NCBI RefSeq assembly: GCF_965363235.1
Contig: NC_134839.1
Location: forward strand, 79,819,410-79,883,409
Length of the DNA stretch: 64,000 nt
Origin: Mytilus galloprovincialis
Taxonomy: Eukaryota > Mollusca > Bivalvia > Mytilida > Mytilidae
Direction of reading: 5' to 3'
Shown here: in pieces, positions 54,766-64,000 of the stretch
How positions within the stretch are numbered: position 1 is the first letter of the stretch
How the letters are laid out: each line of letters starts with the position of its first letter
Position numbers and translations under genes: made by a program
Notes under the pieces: generated by a model
Told to the model about the DNA's origin: nothing
Database searches by the model: none
Seen by the model: only the letters and a program-made list of their open reading frames with translations

Positions 54766-54809
54766 ACACCAGATCCGGATTTCGACAATAAATGTCTCTT
54801 CAGTGACGT
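54766..54809 (-). ncRNA. Type I hammerhead ribozyme, intact core
   Basis: Reading the minus strand from 54809: stem I strand ACGUCA; core CUGAAGA (position 7 is free in the family, so this is a legal core); stem II GACA, loop UUUAU, UGUC; core GAAA; stem III UCCGGAU ending in the cleavage triplet AUC; stem I partner UGGUGU. Predicted cleavage follows the C at 54772. It differs from the 35.8-kb ribozyme in stems II and III, so it belongs to a separate subfamily. Activity is inferred. Confidence 0.82.
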
Positions 54810-55031
54810 TAGGGATCGAAACGGTATTTGGAAGGTCATATAAAATGTACCCTCATTTTTAGATAGACTCTTGAATTTTAAGAGTCAATATAGGATGAAC
54901 GGATCATATAAACCGGAGGGAAAATATGATACAAGCCCAAACGAAAAAATATAATTGAGTCTAAATTGAAAACTACGTTCATCCTATGATTGCGTTGGAT
55001 AAAAACTGCAATTTTTATTGCATATGCATGT

Positions 55032-55178
55032 AAAACAAATTTCGTTGTAGAAGGGTCTAAATACAGCACAAACAACATTTTTCAAAAGACTAAAAAAGTG
55101 AAGAAGTTTATTTAAACAAAACGTATTTGACTAACAGGTCGAACAACTGATGTTCTTTAACCCTGCTGACTGCCATTG
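55032..55178 (+). repeat. 147-bp direct repeat, copy 2
   Basis: Counterpart of 54483-54629, same length and end point (TGCCATTG). Confidence 0.85.
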
Positions 55179-55229
55179 GGGATATATAATAAGCATTAAA
55201 TGTTTGATATGAACTGATTGATATTTCAG

Positions 55230-55580
55230 TCTTTGATTCATGAACTTTTATATGTTATTTTTTACTTTGAACAAGGTACCAGTAACTGTGAGTACTCTCA
55301 GATCTATAGTATGTGTCTTGTGTGTCGTGATGAATGGGTGTATAAATACCCTGCAACATCCGATATGTGTTTTTGTCAAGCTCTTTCAACTGATTTTTAT
55401 AGTTTGTTCTTATGCTGAACTATAACACCCTTTGTGACATTTTAGGTGAGGGTTTTGTTGCCTTCAAACAAACATACTTAACCCCACCACATTCTTTATG
55501 TGCCTGTACCAAGTCAGGAGCCATTTTTGTCAGTTGGTTCATATCTTTGATATTTGTTTTTCGTAAATTGTTTTGTTTTA
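55230..55580 (-). repeat. R2 dispersed repeat, 3' half
   Basis: Reverse R2: TAACTGTGAGTACTCTCAGA, CAACTGATTTTTATAGTTTG and GCCTGTACCAAGTCAGGAGC-like blocks. Confidence 0.65.
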
Positions 55581-55830
55581 AATAAACCGTTTGTTTTCAC
55601 TATTCAATTATAATTCAATATATTTGTTTGTAGTGGTCTTTAATTATCCGACTAAATGGTTTTTTTTTTCCTATTTCAAGATCAAACGGTTGCCTATAGC
55701 TGTTAACGGTACATATATTCAATTTGCACAATCTTGGATAGTTGTCTCATGGACATTCCTATCATACATCCTTATTTTAATATAAACAGAAGAAGAAAAT
55801 TACAATTAAATATGAAATAATATAAGACAA

Positions 55831-55857
55831 GACTGGACTGGACTGGACTGGACTGGA
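55831..55857 (+). repeat. GACTG microsatellite
   Basis: Five to six tandem GACTG units. Confidence 0.9.
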
Positions 55858-57194
55858 GTAATGTGTTTGGAAGTAGAAAGTCATAAAATGATTCTGTAGT
55901 TTCGGTAACAAAAAAATATCTGCTGAGTGTTTCAGTAACTGTTGTTGTAGCCACAATTTTAAGGTTGTTGTATTTTTTGTTGTTTTTTTGTTTTTGTTTT
56001 TTTGTTTATAGCGCGACATCGCTGACTACGATTATAAGTAAAATTTACTTGCATTAGTTACACGATTGTTGCAGCTAGTTTAGCAGGAACTTAGTAACAC
56101 TCGGCAAACCTGAGTTCATACTTGTTTGTGGTTTGGTTCGTGTTAGTTAACATTTTTCCGTTGTGTGTGGTTTTTCAATTGTTGAAAAAATCCAAATACA
56201 TAATGTATAAAGTAAAATCACAAAAATACTAAACTTCGAGGAAAATTGAATCGGACTCACCCTAAGGTACAGAACCACTACAAAATTTTTACAACCTCTG
56301 CGCACACAAAATAGTAACTAGGAATAGGGCACCACAGATCACATCAAGAAATTAATTAAATTGGTCATGTGGAAAATTATGGACGAACAGTATAATTCAA
56401 TTTGATGAACAGAAGCACAATATCAAAACGTACTCGTAATAGAAAAAAAAGACGTTATTTCGAAAGTAAAAATAAAGGTTAACACCAAAAAGGATCATAC
56501 AAAGATTCAGAAAAAAATTACCAGCGTTGTTTTTTTAATGTTTGTCCTTGATAAAAATTGACAACAAAGCAAATAATTTAGAAAAGGTTCAATATACTGA
56601 TGATATATCTTCTGTCTTGATAAACATGTTTTTAATTTTCTCGGTTCTGTGAATCTGAATGATAAATAGTAGATTAAATTTCATTTTTCATCATTAAATA
56701 TTATCATTTTCAAATCGTGAAATATTACCACGAAATAAAAATGTGATTGAACTGTCATTCATTTAATTGACGAGCATTATATATTACAGATTTCAGATGT
56801 TAAGATTAAAAGCAAACTAATTTAATAACTTTATCAAACTGTCTAAATCGATTCAAGGTCTTTATTAAAGATTGCGGTTTCATAGTTTCTTTTAGTAGCA
56901 ACAAATATTAAGGAAAACTGACCTGTAACAAATATGCGTTTTTCTCACGATGTTTCATTGCGGATGAAAACTGAATATACATCTGTCTTTCTTAAAATTA
57001 TTATTCAATCTTATAAACATCACATGTGAAACATTTCTTATTGATATCAAAAAAGTTAAATAGTTATCTCGATTCATCCAAATGTTGACCTATTGTTATA
57101 CGTGTATATAGTCCTATATAAATAAACCCGCCTGCGTGTGCGGCATTGTCTCGATGCGGTTGAAGTCCCATGGGTGGCCTTGTGCTATTTTCTA
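55858..57194. other. AT-rich interval without recognisable gene
   Basis: A reverse R1 terminal fragment at about 56210-56255 (AAAATCACAAAAATACTAAA) is the only identifiable feature. Confidence 0.45.
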
Positions 57195-57245
57195 CTACTT
57201 GGTCATGTGGTTGTCTCTTTGACACATTCCACTTTTCTCTTTTCT
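57195..57245 (-). repeat. R3 terminal fragment
   Basis: GGTTGTCTCTTTGACACATT next to CCACTTTTCTCTTTTC, the reverse of the R3 start. Confidence 0.55.
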
Positions 57246-57251
57246 ATCCTA

Positions 57252-57421
57252 TTCTAAATACAGTGGTCGTATAAACACTGTTCTAAATACGATGGTCGTA
57301 TAAACACTGTTCTAAATACAGTAGTCGTATAAACACTGTTCTAAATACAGTGGTCGATATAAACACTGTTCTAAATACAGTGGTCGTATAAACACTGTTT
57401 CAATACAGCAGAAGTACAAAC
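57252..57421 (+). repeat. 29-bp minisatellite
   Basis: Unit TTCTAAATACAGTGGTCGTA then TAAACACTG, five near-perfect copies followed by one or two decayed ones ending at ACAAACACTTTTTAATACG. Confidence 0.85.
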
Positions 57422-57958
57422 ACTTTTTAATACGTCAACGGCGGTAGTAGAACACATGCTGTACCCTAAAAGTGATGACAAGGCCTGAATCTACAATGAA
57501 TATTTGAAACTAATTATTTAACCAACAGTCGATCAATAAAATTTAAAAAATGTTCGTCTGTTGTGTTTGGCATATACGAGATGAAATTTCTACATGGATG
57601 CCCAATAAAAAGCATAGAATTAGGTCGTTGTTCTTGTTTACAGAAAATTCTTAATTCATAATACATGAAGATTGCTAAAATAAGACAGCATGAACTCAAT
57701 TGCAATAAAATACACAAATGTGAGGTAGATTGTTAACAGAAAATATAGGTGGATATCTTCAAAGCTTAATAAACAGAAAAGTATAGTAGTTTATTCAGTA
57801 AACAATAAGCAATGTGGTTTCTTAAAATTTAGTATTTAAAATAAGGAAAAATGAATTTCATTTTCTTTGTCTGTGAGATACAATATTAAATATGAAGCGA
57901 GCACATGTTAATAAATATTGAAAAAAGTAAGGCACACTTTTGAAAACTATGTACATTT

Positions 57959-58237
57959 TCATAATGGCATTAACATTAACTTTGTCATAGACATCGATGT
58001 CTTGTCGATTTGTTTAAATTGTATTTTCACAATATTTGTGCTGAATGTTGTTTTGACACTCGCTGTTGTTCTGGGGGAAACGGTACTATTTATTCTGCCA
58101 TAGGCCACAATGCTAACATTTTCTAAATTTACCAGTTTTTCTAATAAAAACCTGGATAAAACAGTTATGTGTGGTGTTAGTACTTTATTACTGTATTCTA
58201 AGAATTGAAGCCAAATAGTATCATGACCAATTTCCAA
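57959..58237 (-). CDS. Unidentified open frame, partly repeated at 60.9 kb
   Basis: Minus-strand frame of 92 codons without a true ATG, with a helical-looking stretch (DTIWLQFLEYSNKVLTP, then LEKLVNLENVSIVAYGRI). The part around VNLENVSIVA recurs at 60.90-60.99 kb in the same orientation with several changes. No splice signals frame it. It may be a decayed exon that was duplicated or part of a dispersed repeat. Family not recognised. Confidence 0.2.
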   Translation of the reverse strand: MEIGHDTIWLQFLEYSNKVLTPHITVLSRFLLEKLVNLENVSIVAYGRINSTVSPRTTASVKTTFSTNIVKIQFKQIDKTSMSMTKLMLMPL

Positions 58238-58894
58238 CGGAGCTTGTTTTTGTTATCCATGCCCACCGTCATTTTGCACCAAATTTATGAAACTTTGGAA
58301 GCCTTTTCGAATAATTTTCTAGAAAATATTTCAATAGGTTTTAAAATTTATATTGTAAATTTACACACTGCAGTTATTCATAGATAAATAAAAAAATATA
58401 TTGTACCCTTACATCCAATCACAGTGCTCCTAAGTTGACTTCCTTCACCTGTCTTGGGTACACAAAAAGCAAACCTAATGCTGGGAAAATATAATACTAC
58501 CGTTTTCCCTATACTGTGACACAAAGCTATAAAGAATTCTTATGACACCACCAATGCAATACTGGGTTATTGTGGAAACCTTGACTATAATTAATACTTG
58601 TATGTCTCCATTACTTAAAGAAACCTGGATAATTTTATGTCTTCACCCCTACATGCTGATTTACCGCTTTCTCTACTTCTTTCAGATAAGGCTTAACAAA
58701 CAACCTGTATCCAACTATATCTTATCTTATTTAAAAAGAATAATAAACATTTCCATTTAAACAGATAAAGATGACAGTTCCATTCAATTTGTATACATTT
58801 TATCCAAAATTTACAACAGAAGCACAAATTCAAGATTTGTCATACTAATCTCCATTCCATGCTTTAGTATATGCCATAGTGTGGTTCAAAATTT

Positions 58895-59702
58895 CGGGCA
58901 CAGGACGTTTGCGCTATTTTACCTGTAAAACGATAGGACATTTGCGCTTCAAATACTATGGACATTTGCGCTTTTAATTTTGTTACACCTGTATTAAATT
59001 GACCGGACATTTGCGCTTTTTACCTATAGTCGTCTACTTGATTTTTTAATGAGAAGTAATCATTACGTAAATTTAAGTAATATTTCTCTTTAGTACGACA
59101 AATGGTCCAGAATCCTTTCGTGCTTCTTCTTGACTCATCCTGCTATATATATATATTTTTTTTATTATCTTTTTGAAGAGTATCATTTAACAACAGTCTG
59201 TGAATTACATTAAGGTTCGTTATATTCATGAATATACACCCCTGTCAAGAATTGAGAAAGAAAAACTTGATTATTTATTTGAAAATGTGGTCGAAATACC
59301 ATTCAGAACAATAGATAACAATAACTAAATTTGTTCACTTCTTGGGCTTCAGGTATCAACAAAAACTGACCTGAGTTGACTGTACGTGTTTTTATGTCTT
59401 TAGAATGTTTACTTTAGCTCAGTGTATATAAACTTTTCAGCACATATCAATGTGATATGAAATGTGCTATGAAATGATTTTAAACTTTAAACCATAAATA
59501 AAAATATGTCTTTAACTCTGCCAGGTCAAACATGCGGGTCCCAAGTCCGGATAAAAGAGAAGGATAGTCATAAAAACAAAATGTTGCAAAAGCGCAAATG
59601 TCCATTTTTAAAAAGCGCAAATGTCCTATGACTTAAAGCGCAAGTGTCCAAAAAAAAAATAAGCGCAAATGTCCTATCAAAAAGTGCAAACGTTCTGCGC
59701 CG
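58895..59702 (-). mobile_element. Non-autonomous TIR element with arrayed end motif (R5), copy 2
   Basis: Opposite orientation to the copy at 631-1409. The left end has four GGACATTTGCGCTT-type motifs and the right end five in reverse. Ends read CGGGCACAGGAC and, in reverse, CGGCGCAGAAC. AAAATTT flanks both sides (58888-58894 and 59703-59709), a candidate 7-bp target duplication. The interior matches copy 1 in reverse (for example TTAGTACGACAAATGGTCC, GACTCATCCTGCTATA, GGGTCCCAAGTCCGGATAAA). Confidence 0.82.
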
Positions 59703-59709
59703 AAAATTT

Positions 59710-60545
59710 CAGAGCTGGTTATAAAATCCATTATTCTGTCTTGAGATGATAAAAACAAGGATATTAGATACTTAAAACATTAAATCTGCAAAATACTCAG
59801 CTGTAAAGTTGTCTTTGTTGCCTGTATTAATCTATGAAAAAGCTGTATTATGTCCCTTGTGAGTATTAAATTCCAACAAAAGTCCTTTCAAACAGTACAA
59901 AATGACAAATTATATATGCCTGATATAATAAAAGATAGAAACTACAAAATGAAGCACTATTGGAATATTTGCTACATGAATTGCCAACAATGTGAGCAAT
60001 TCTTTACACAGGAGAGTATAAATTCTGTCTAAATTTAGCCTCAAGTGGGCCCCTTTTTTCTTAGATGAACAATTCTAGCAGTGAAAATGCTTCTAGTATG
60101 ACCAAATACTGCCTTACTATATAAACATTACAAACTTAACAAGACAATATCCAATTTTGATAGATTGTGTCAAGGGAAATACCCAATTGATACATTTGGG
60201 GAATTACACAGCAAAAAAAGCAAATACTTCAGTTAAAAATATTTGTCGCGACTTGAATTCTGGGTTTTCCAATTGAATGAATCATTGCGAATGGTGAAAA
60301 CAAACACAAAAGAACAATAGTTTAGTGCAGTTTATGCAATATAGTTAATATTATTGACACCCTAGAATAAAGTTTTATATCAGTACCCATCAATTTGACT
60401 TATTATGATGACTCAGCACTTTTCTCAACACAATACTGTTCTTAGATAAAAAGTTCTATTCTTTGTGATAAAAATCAAATGTTCTTATCAAAATGCTTCA
60501 AAATAATATAATATGACTGAAGTCTGATTGATTTTGACTTCCCTT
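59710..60545. other. AT-rich interval without recognisable gene
   Basis: A 60-codon plus-strand frame at 59850-60032 has ordinary composition but no start context, splice sites or recognisable motif. Confidence 0.45.
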
Positions 60546-60579
60546 GCTACCTTGAGTATAGGGAAAACGGTACTATTTA

Positions 60580-60900
60580 GAATGAAATTCAGAACAGTGT
60601 GGCTGTGGCCATTGATTGACACATTAAATTCATCCATTGACTGGGACAATTTAGGTGAACGTTTGTATGTAACGACCACTGCTCACTATGTACTTTTTAA
60701 AGACACTTAAACTATGGTGTCATCAAAGGTTCTCAACACCTTAATAAAGTAATTCAAAAAATTGATCAGAAATAACACGATGTTTTGATTTATATCAATT
60801 ATATAAATCAAAACACAAAGGTTATTCCTGATTATTTTTTCGAATTATTTTATAATTGTGTCAATCAATGGCCACAGCCACACTGTTTTGAATTTCATTC
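60580..60900 (+). mobile_element. 321-bp TA-flanked TIR element (Tc1/mariner-like MITE)
   Basis: Inverted ends of about 43 bp start GAATGAAATTCA, continue AACAGTGTGGCTGTGGCC and end ATTGATTGACAC. TA flanks both sides (60578-60579 and 60901-60902). A related locus at 58076-58170 has the same flanking sequence joined without the insert (ACGGTACTATTTATTCTGCC), giving the empty site and a single TA at 58091-58092. A second small palindrome, GATTTATATCAATTATATAAATC, lies inside. No transposase. Confidence 0.78.
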
Positions 60901-61009
60901 TATTCTGCCATTGGCGACAATACTAACATTTTCTAAATTTACCAGTTTTTCTAATGAAAACCTGGATGAAACAGTTATGTGTCTTTTCGTGTATTTGGTC
61001 ATGAACTGT

Positions 61010-61300
61010 TCAAAGCTTTTCAAATTAAAATATGTTGTTACTGATGACAAAATTTAGGTCAAGTTCAATAATGGCGATTTTCACTTTTTCTGTTCAGGAG
61101 TTATGGTTCTTGAAAGATTGAAAAGTTGTGTTTCCAGTCATGTTTTTGCATTTATTCATATACCATTCAGCCAAAGTTTTTCGGATTTTAATATGTTGTT
61201 ACTGATGACAAAATGGAGGTCAATTTGATATTGACGATTTTCACTTTCACCGTTCATCAGTTATGACTCTTGTGATATTAAAAAATGCCAGGACACAAAT
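61010..61300 (+). repeat. Diverged tandem duplication, about 170-bp unit
   Basis: AATATGTTGTTACTGATGAC, AAAATTTAGGTCAA and GATTTTCACTTTTTCTGTTC in the first unit recur from about 61193 as AATATGTTGTTACTGATGAC, AAAATGGAGGTCAA and GATTTTCACTTTCACCGTTC. Confidence 0.7.
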
Positions 61301-61882
61301 AAATGTTAATAAATCCGATTTGTTGTCGATCTGACAGCCTCTTGTTTACAGCATAGTCAATTTTCAAACCAAATGCCTATTTTCAAAGGATTGGCACCGT
61401 GATCTGCGCACATAATAAGGTCGATGAGTAGTGTCAAAAACATATACGTCTAAACACTATATAATGAGAAACACAAATTTATGATGTACGTAAAAAAGAT
61501 TATTTTTTAAAATGCATCATCAATAGTGTTTCAATAATATATTTTTTTTCCTATTATGTAGTTTGTTTCATTCATGACGAACGTTCGCTGTCCGCCTAGA
61601 TATTAGACTGTTTACACATGCAGGTTAGCTGAATGTTTGACTTGCAGAAATTACTAATAATAATGAGTTAAAGCATAGGGGTACTTATTCACATTATCTT
61701 AATCAACATCTCAAAAATTAATCGACCACAATATTCTTAACCAGGATCAAAGTATCATACGATTGATCAAAGAAAAATACCAACTTATAGGGTGGGTAAA
61801 GTTTAATTATTAGTTTACTTTCTTTTGTAAAAAACGATAGCCAATCATAAAAAAGAAGGTTTAACTTCAATTTAAGAAATTA

Positions 61883-61890
61883 TATAAAAG
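61883..61890 (+). promoter_or_regulatory. TATA box of the Gly-Lys secreted protein gene
   Basis: TATAAAAG 51 bases before the end of the presumed 5' untranslated region, which predicts transcription start near 61912 and a leader of about 30 bases before the ATG at 61941. Confidence 0.65.
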
Positions 61891-61940
61891 GGCTACAATG
61901 CGACAGTTTCTATATCTTGCAGCCTCTACTGAGAATTAAA

Positions 61941-62013
61941 ATGTTGATTATCTACGTTGCATGTGTTTTACATATGCTAACTGCGGTATTGTCAACACCG
62001 TACCGTCACAAAT
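61941..62013 (+). CDS. Gly-Lys protein exon 1 (signal peptide)
   Basis: ATG in an AAAATG context, 24 codons plus one base, donor AAAT|GTAAGT. No other ATG lies between the TATA box and this one in frame. Confidence 0.8.
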
Positions 62014-63809
62014 GTAAGTTAAAAATAATTATAAAGGTTGATTACTCTACTTTTTGATGTACTTTTGTCTTTTTTTTTTTTTTTTGTTTGGTTTATTTGT
62101 TTTTTTTTTTTTTTTTTTTTAGATATATGTAATTCATTTAAATAATAATAAAAAAAAAATACGAAGTATTTTGTGCCTAATATTTAATTTTTACGGTATA
62201 TTGACGTGTAAACATTTCTTTTTTAGCAACAGAATTGATTGAAAACGAACTAAAAAAGTTTGACAATTTCCATGGCAGACAGATTAGAACTGTGAGTGGA
62301 TTGGTTTTAGAAGTTTCCTCTCATTTATTGGAATTTTGAGTTTTCATTTTTTTAAAATCGAAATATGTCAGTTATGTCATCAATTAAAAATATAATTACT
62401 AAAAGTTTCAAAACAAAAATACTTACGAATCGAATGAAGTAAATTAGTTTAATAGTGTTAACAACAAGTTAATGAATCATGAAATACTTTGATCATGTTG
62501 ATGATTATTTACCATTGATAGTTCCGTTTCTTACCCGAAAAGTTACTTATTAAGTTTGAAAATGATTATTATAGATTATCCAGAAAACAAAACTTTCATG
62601 AAAATATCTTTTGCTTTCTGTCGTTACTTTCAGATATAGGCAGTAGTGCTTTTCAGGTTTCCATTCCCTCCAATTGTTTATGTTTAACACCTTCATTGAG
62701 CATACTCTTTCCTTTATTTTCTCAATCAACCCGGCGTATGTACAGATGATATGCATTTTAAGAATTGAATGCTTCTTTTTGTAACTTCATTGAGATGTAA
62801 AAGCGTTGACCGAAGTACATTTTGTATGAAGCGCGAAAGCGCTTCATTCTAAAAATGTGCGCACGGGCAACGCTTTTACAACCCTATGAAGTTACAAAAA
62901 GAAGCATGCAATACTTATATTTTAGCTATGATCATGAAAACACGATTTTTTTTTTTTGATTTTTTATTTAATTCACCTGTGCTCTTTATTGTGGGACCAC
63001 GTGTTATCATGAATGATGAGTTTTATTGAGTGATACAATTGCTTAAGGAATAACACGTGATGTGCAGTTAGCCAATCGGAATAAAATATTATAATGAAAC
63101 ATACATCTATGATCTAATGTAATTATAGAGCAATACAAAATAGAATAAGAAATCTGCCGTATTACTAGAACAAGTTAAGCTGATAACAAACAACTTATCA
63201 AACATCGTGACTTCGCTGATTATTTTTCTCCATTTTTTCTTCTCATAGTCGTGACACGGGATTTACGTAATTACAACTCAAGCACGGGGCAGTATGATAA
63301 AAATAAAAATATAAAAATTTAAAGACGTGGTATGATTGCCAACGAGACAACTCTCCACAAGAGACCAAACTGATGCTTGTTCACATCACTTTAACCCCAT
63401 GTATTTGAAATACACATGGCAATAGTATTACTAGTTGTCCCTTTTGTAATACAAGGTTAGTCTCAGTAACAGTCATCTTCTAAGTTTTATGTAATTTTTA
63501 TGCTTTTTTTAACAGAATGAGGAGAACAATGACATACTTTTAAACAACGCACAAGATCGACTATCAAGCTACGGTGTGCGACGAAAATTGAACAAGCATG
63601 GCCTCAACGAGATGAATGACCTACAAAGAAACCTTCAAGAAGGCACGCAAACAGACAGTAAAAAGCTTGGGATCGTTGAAAGACATGGGGGACATGGAAA
63701 AGGAAAAGGGAAGGGAAAGGGAAAAGGAAAAGGAAAAGGCAAAGGAAAAGGAAAGGGAAAGGGAAAGAAAAAAGGTCTTGGAAAAGGACATTTTTTTGAC
63801 AATCAGGAG
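61941..63809 (+). CDS. Secreted Gly-Lys-repeat protein, three exons seen, continues beyond the window
   Basis: Coding exons 61941-62013, 62227-62291 and 63516-63809, phases consistent; the last ends at a donor GAG|GTAATC, so at least one more exon lies outside. Residues 1-20 (MLIIYVACVLHMLTAVLSTP) form a signal peptide. Residues 26-46 are a charged helix-like stretch (ELIENELKKFDNF). Residues 47-101 are polar with a dibasic RRK at 68-70, a possible processing site. Then H-GG-H leads into twelve Gly-Lys dipeptides (107-130), KKKGLGKGH and FFDNQE at 144. The repeat uses GGA/GGG/GGC and AAA/AAG codons mixed, so it is not a pure microsatellite. A TATA box lies upstream. I do not recognise the family. 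Its secreted, lysine- and glycine-rich nature would suit a shell-matrix, byssal or antimicrobial precursor; this is inference. Confidence 0.8.
62227..62291 (+). CDS. Gly-Lys protein exon 2
   Basis: Acceptor TTTCTTTTTTAG, donor AACT|GTGAGT. Completes Ser25 and encodes residues 26-46, ending GRQIRT in phase 0. Confidence 0.78.
62764..63125 (+). mobile_element. Hairpin-headed repeat (R6), copy 2
   Basis: Bases 62764-62912 form the same palindrome as 6622-6770 with a better-paired apex (GAAGCGCGAAAGCGCTTC). The flank through TTTATTGTGGGACC, GAATAACACGTGA and AGCCAATCGG also matches. It lies in intron 2 of the Gly-Lys protein gene. Confidence 0.7.
63320..63372 (+). repeat. R2 5' fragment
   Basis: GACGTGGTATGATTGCCAAC followed by GAGACAACTCTCCACAAGAG. 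It lies in the same intron as the R6 copy. Confidence 0.7.
63516..63809 (+). CDS. Gly-Lys protein exon 3
   Basis: Acceptor GCTTTTTTTAACAG, 98 codons in phase 0, donor GAG|GTAATC. Carries the RRK site and the Gly-Lys block at 63694-63770. An overlapping Lys/Glu/Arg-rich frame is the shifted reading of the same repeat. Confidence 0.82.
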
Positions 63810-64000
63810 GTAATCTTTAACATTAAGTATGTAATATGAAACATTTTATTGGTAATATTTCATCATAATAATTTTAGTAAATAAAAGTTTTATGATCTAC
63901 AAATAATTGAAGCCACATTTGCTTTAATACACCTTAACGCTATTTAGTCCAATACGGGGAAAAATCAGTCACTTGCACAATCTTCTGTTTGGGTCAAGTC

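Noticed and set aside
63616-63813. Lys/Glu/Arg-rich frame overlapping the Gly-Lys exon
   Set aside because: It is the frame-shifted reading of the same repeat; the Gly-Lys frame is the one that joins the signal-peptide exon in phase.
1-64000. CRISPR arrays, bacterial operons, tRNA and rRNA genes
   Set aside because: None seen; the sequence is eukaryotic, and the short arrays present are transposon ends, minisatellites or microsatellites.

Overview
The window looks like nuclear DNA of a bivalve mollusc, most likely a mussel (Mytilus-like). The reasons are AT-rich sequence, split genes with canonical GT-AG introns, and a very high density of short dispersed repeats of kinds I associate with mussel genomes. 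The species is inferred from this texture and no database was searched. Most open frames are chance or repeat-derived. Only a few loci behave like real genes when splice sites and phases are checked.

Genes. (1) 9521-24856, plus strand: a complete 12-exon gene for a 436-residue fold-type I (class I/II) PLP-dependent aminotransferase. All exon phases agree and all expected active-site residues are present. (2) On the minus strand, on either side of it, are two paralogous 3' ends of single-pass membrane proteins: copy A at 1608-1849 plus 3306-3449, copy B at 26762-27135 plus 28582-28746. Each has a transmembrane exon followed by a cytoplasmic tail exon with two PPxY motifs, in identical phases. 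They are either tandem genes or alternative 3' ends of one gene with the aminotransferase lying inside it. (3) 61941-63809, plus strand, running off the window: a secreted protein with a signal peptide, a TATA box and twelve Gly-Lys dipeptides.

Mobile DNA fills the rest. A Penelope-like retroelement (45.96-48.9 kb) faces a scrambled inverted copy of its own 3' half (44.19-45.96 kb). Fossil reverse-transcriptase fragments lie at 30.1-30.7 and 35.3-37.5 kb, and a DIRS-like fossil at 12.6-13.8 kb. Non-autonomous DNA elements include two copies of an element whose ends are arrays of a GGACATTTGCGCTT motif (631-1409, 58895-59702), a TTAA-flanked element (21710-23026), a 4-kb element with GATCGTGAAAG end repeats (34786-38844), a TA-flanked element whose empty site is also in the window (60580-60900), and several hairpin elements. 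Families R1 to R9 are local labels for recurring dispersed repeats.

The most unusual signals are three sequences that fold as type I hammerhead self-cleaving ribozymes: two with intact cores on the minus strand (35825-35868 and 54766-54809) and one decayed on the plus strand (42904-42947). They sit in short dispersed repeats, as expected for retrozyme-like elements. The intact 35.8-kb copy is inserted in a fossil reverse transcriptase that itself lies inside the 4-kb TIR element.
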